NCBI GenBank assembly: GCA_045106195.1 | Contig: JBGCEH010000012.1 | Coordinates: forward strand, 1-64,000 | Origin: Granulosicoccus sp045106195 | Lineage (GTDB): Bacteria > Pseudomonadota > Gammaproteobacteria > Granulosicoccales > Granulosicoccaceae | Direction: 5' to 3' | DNA length: 64,000 nucleotides | Part shown: piece after piece, positions 63,283-64,000 of the stretch | Layout of the letters: each line of letters opens with the position of its first letter | Position numbering within the stretch: the stretch's first letter is position 1 | Position numbers and translations under genes: made by a program | Notes under the pieces: generated by a model | Databases searched by the model: none | What the model saw: only the letters and a program-made list of their open reading frames with translations | Told to the model about the DNA's origin: nothing

Positions 63283-63759
63283 CTAATTGGTTCGGCGCCC
63301 GCCACCGTCCATGAAATCGGTACCGCAAAGAACAGGACGCATGGTATTAAGAACAAAGAACGAGGAAAACAGGAAAAAGAACTCAAATTTCAAGGTAGCG
63401 AATTCAGGTGCGATGAACTTCACGCAAGCGATGAACGTGACAGAACCCAACGCAAATCCATACAATGAGTGCACATAAAGGTTCATGATGGAGTTGGTGA
63501 TCTCTGGTCGATAAACACCGCTTACCACCATGCACAGCATCATCAGAAAAACAACCGGTACCATGGGTGCCAGCATATCGAGGACAGGCATTCCCAGACT
63601 GACGAAACCGGACGCAAGAAAAACTGCGCAGAACAGCATGGACTCGGTAAACCCGCGAATAAAACTCGGAAACTTGATTTGCCGAGTCAGTGTCCTCGAC
63701 GTGGTCTGCCAGGGGTTTGCAGAAAAGGTGTTGTTCGGCGAACTACTCATGATTACCAT
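63283..63759 (-). CDS. membrane protein, N-terminal part of an XrtA/TIGR03013-type sugar transferase (probably truncated)
   Basis: A 158-aa protein of four hydrophobic helices. The second-helix SGVYRPEI and the later FFFLFSSFFVLNTMRPVL-GTDFMDGGGRR follow the membrane part of exopolysaccharide sugar transferases of the TIGR03013/EpsB type. In those proteins RR is followed by a Rossmann-like V-L-V-L-G domain and the catalytic C-terminal half. Here the frame stops after RRTN (63283) and sbcB begins on the other strand, so only the membrane part exists. It may be a remnant or a stand-alone membrane domain. ATG 63759 or 63750 is the start. Confidence 0.5.
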   Translation of the reverse strand: MVIMSSSPNNTFSANPWQTTSRTLTRQIKFPSFIRGFTESMLFCAVFLASGFVSLGMPVLDMLAPMVPVVFLMMLCMVVSGVYRPEITNSIMNLYVHSLYGFALGSVTFIACVKFIAPEFATLKFEFFFLFSSFFVLNTMRPVLCGTDFMDGGGRRTN

Positions 63760-64000
63760 CCCAAGAGTTTCACAACAACAGTGGTGTAAAGTCGTTGCCT
63801 AATTGTAAGTCAGATTAATTATTACAGCATTTTAACATTTGACGCCTCACCCTATTGTGACTCATTGTGGAAGATAAATAAAATGTGACAAATTTCCGGC
63901 AGTATTGTGCTCGAGTTTACAAAGTTTTACCTTTCAATATCCGACGGACGTCATTACCGATGTCCGATATATGCATTCAGACTTATTGGGACATCGCAAG

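Noticed and set aside
63937..63970. Inverted repeat CGGAC/GTCCG near the right edge
   Set aside because: Five-base arms with a 12-base spacer and unequal flanks are too weak to call an operator; the gene it might serve is outside the window.
1..64000. CRISPR array, insertion sequence, prophage or rRNA operon
   Set aside because: No repeated spacer pattern, transposase, integrase or rRNA-like sequence was found in the window.

Overview
The window reads as chromosomal DNA of a Gram-negative gammaproteobacterium with moderate GC. The support is a lipid A and LPS set (kdsB, lpxK, msbA), the Lol lipoprotein-export system, an ExbBD pair, and genes typical of gammaproteobacteria (roxA, a csiV-like gene, a yaiL/DUF2058 gene, an E. 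coli-type gshA, sbcB, a PhoPQ-like pair). A species cannot be named from sequence alone. I see no insertion sequence, prophage, CRISPR array or rRNA.

Layout. 1-4.5 kb: tRNA-Val(GAC) with a clear promoter, purB, roxA, two single-domain response regulators, and a Nudix hydrolase that closes a dipeptide-type ABC operon (about 4.5-10.2 kb, minus strand). 10.3-15.5 kb: a compact cbb3-type oxidase operon, ccoN-ccoO-ccoP-ccoI, joined by 4-base overlaps; its CcoN carries an N-terminal CcoS-like segment and its CcoP has one haem site. 15.7-25.7 kb: envelope block kdsB, lpxK, msbA, exbD, exbB, comEC, a DUF2062 gene, lolD and lolC/E, an order also known from Pseudomonas. 25.9-29.4 kb: mfd.

29.5-39.1 kb is probably accessory. 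It holds an imelysin-like gene and an unknown Cys-containing gene behind a good Fur box, a 3'-truncated endonuclease/phosphatase-family gene, an EamA exporter, a GNAT protein, and a polyamine-type ABC operon with a hydantoin-racemase-like gene under a likely repressor operator. A csiV-like gene, which often sits next to mfd, resumes at 39.1 kb.

40-43 kb: a glycine-zipper protein, a PepSY-like protein and a PhoPQ-like two-component system behind an 11-bp-spaced direct repeat. 43-48 kb: a gene-poor convergent gap, a methyltransferase, an ABC-2 exporter pair, a lytic transglycosylase and a cobalamin adenosyltransferase. 48-52 kb: HIT, MoxR, VWA and TRM11-like genes. 52-57 kb: a lipoprotein, a degenerate multi-domain response regulator and a cytochrome P450. 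57-63 kb: moeA, mobA, gshA, a YbfF-like esterase, a DUF2058 gene and sbcB. The right edge holds a membrane protein that resembles only the N-terminal part of an exopolysaccharide sugar transferase.

The most notable items are the rearranged cbb3 oxidase operon, the Fur-controlled imelysin cluster with its unknown partner, the operator ahead of the ABC/racemase operon, and the response regulator with a dead receiver and a dead GGDEF-like domain. No wholly new system could be proven from the sequence.
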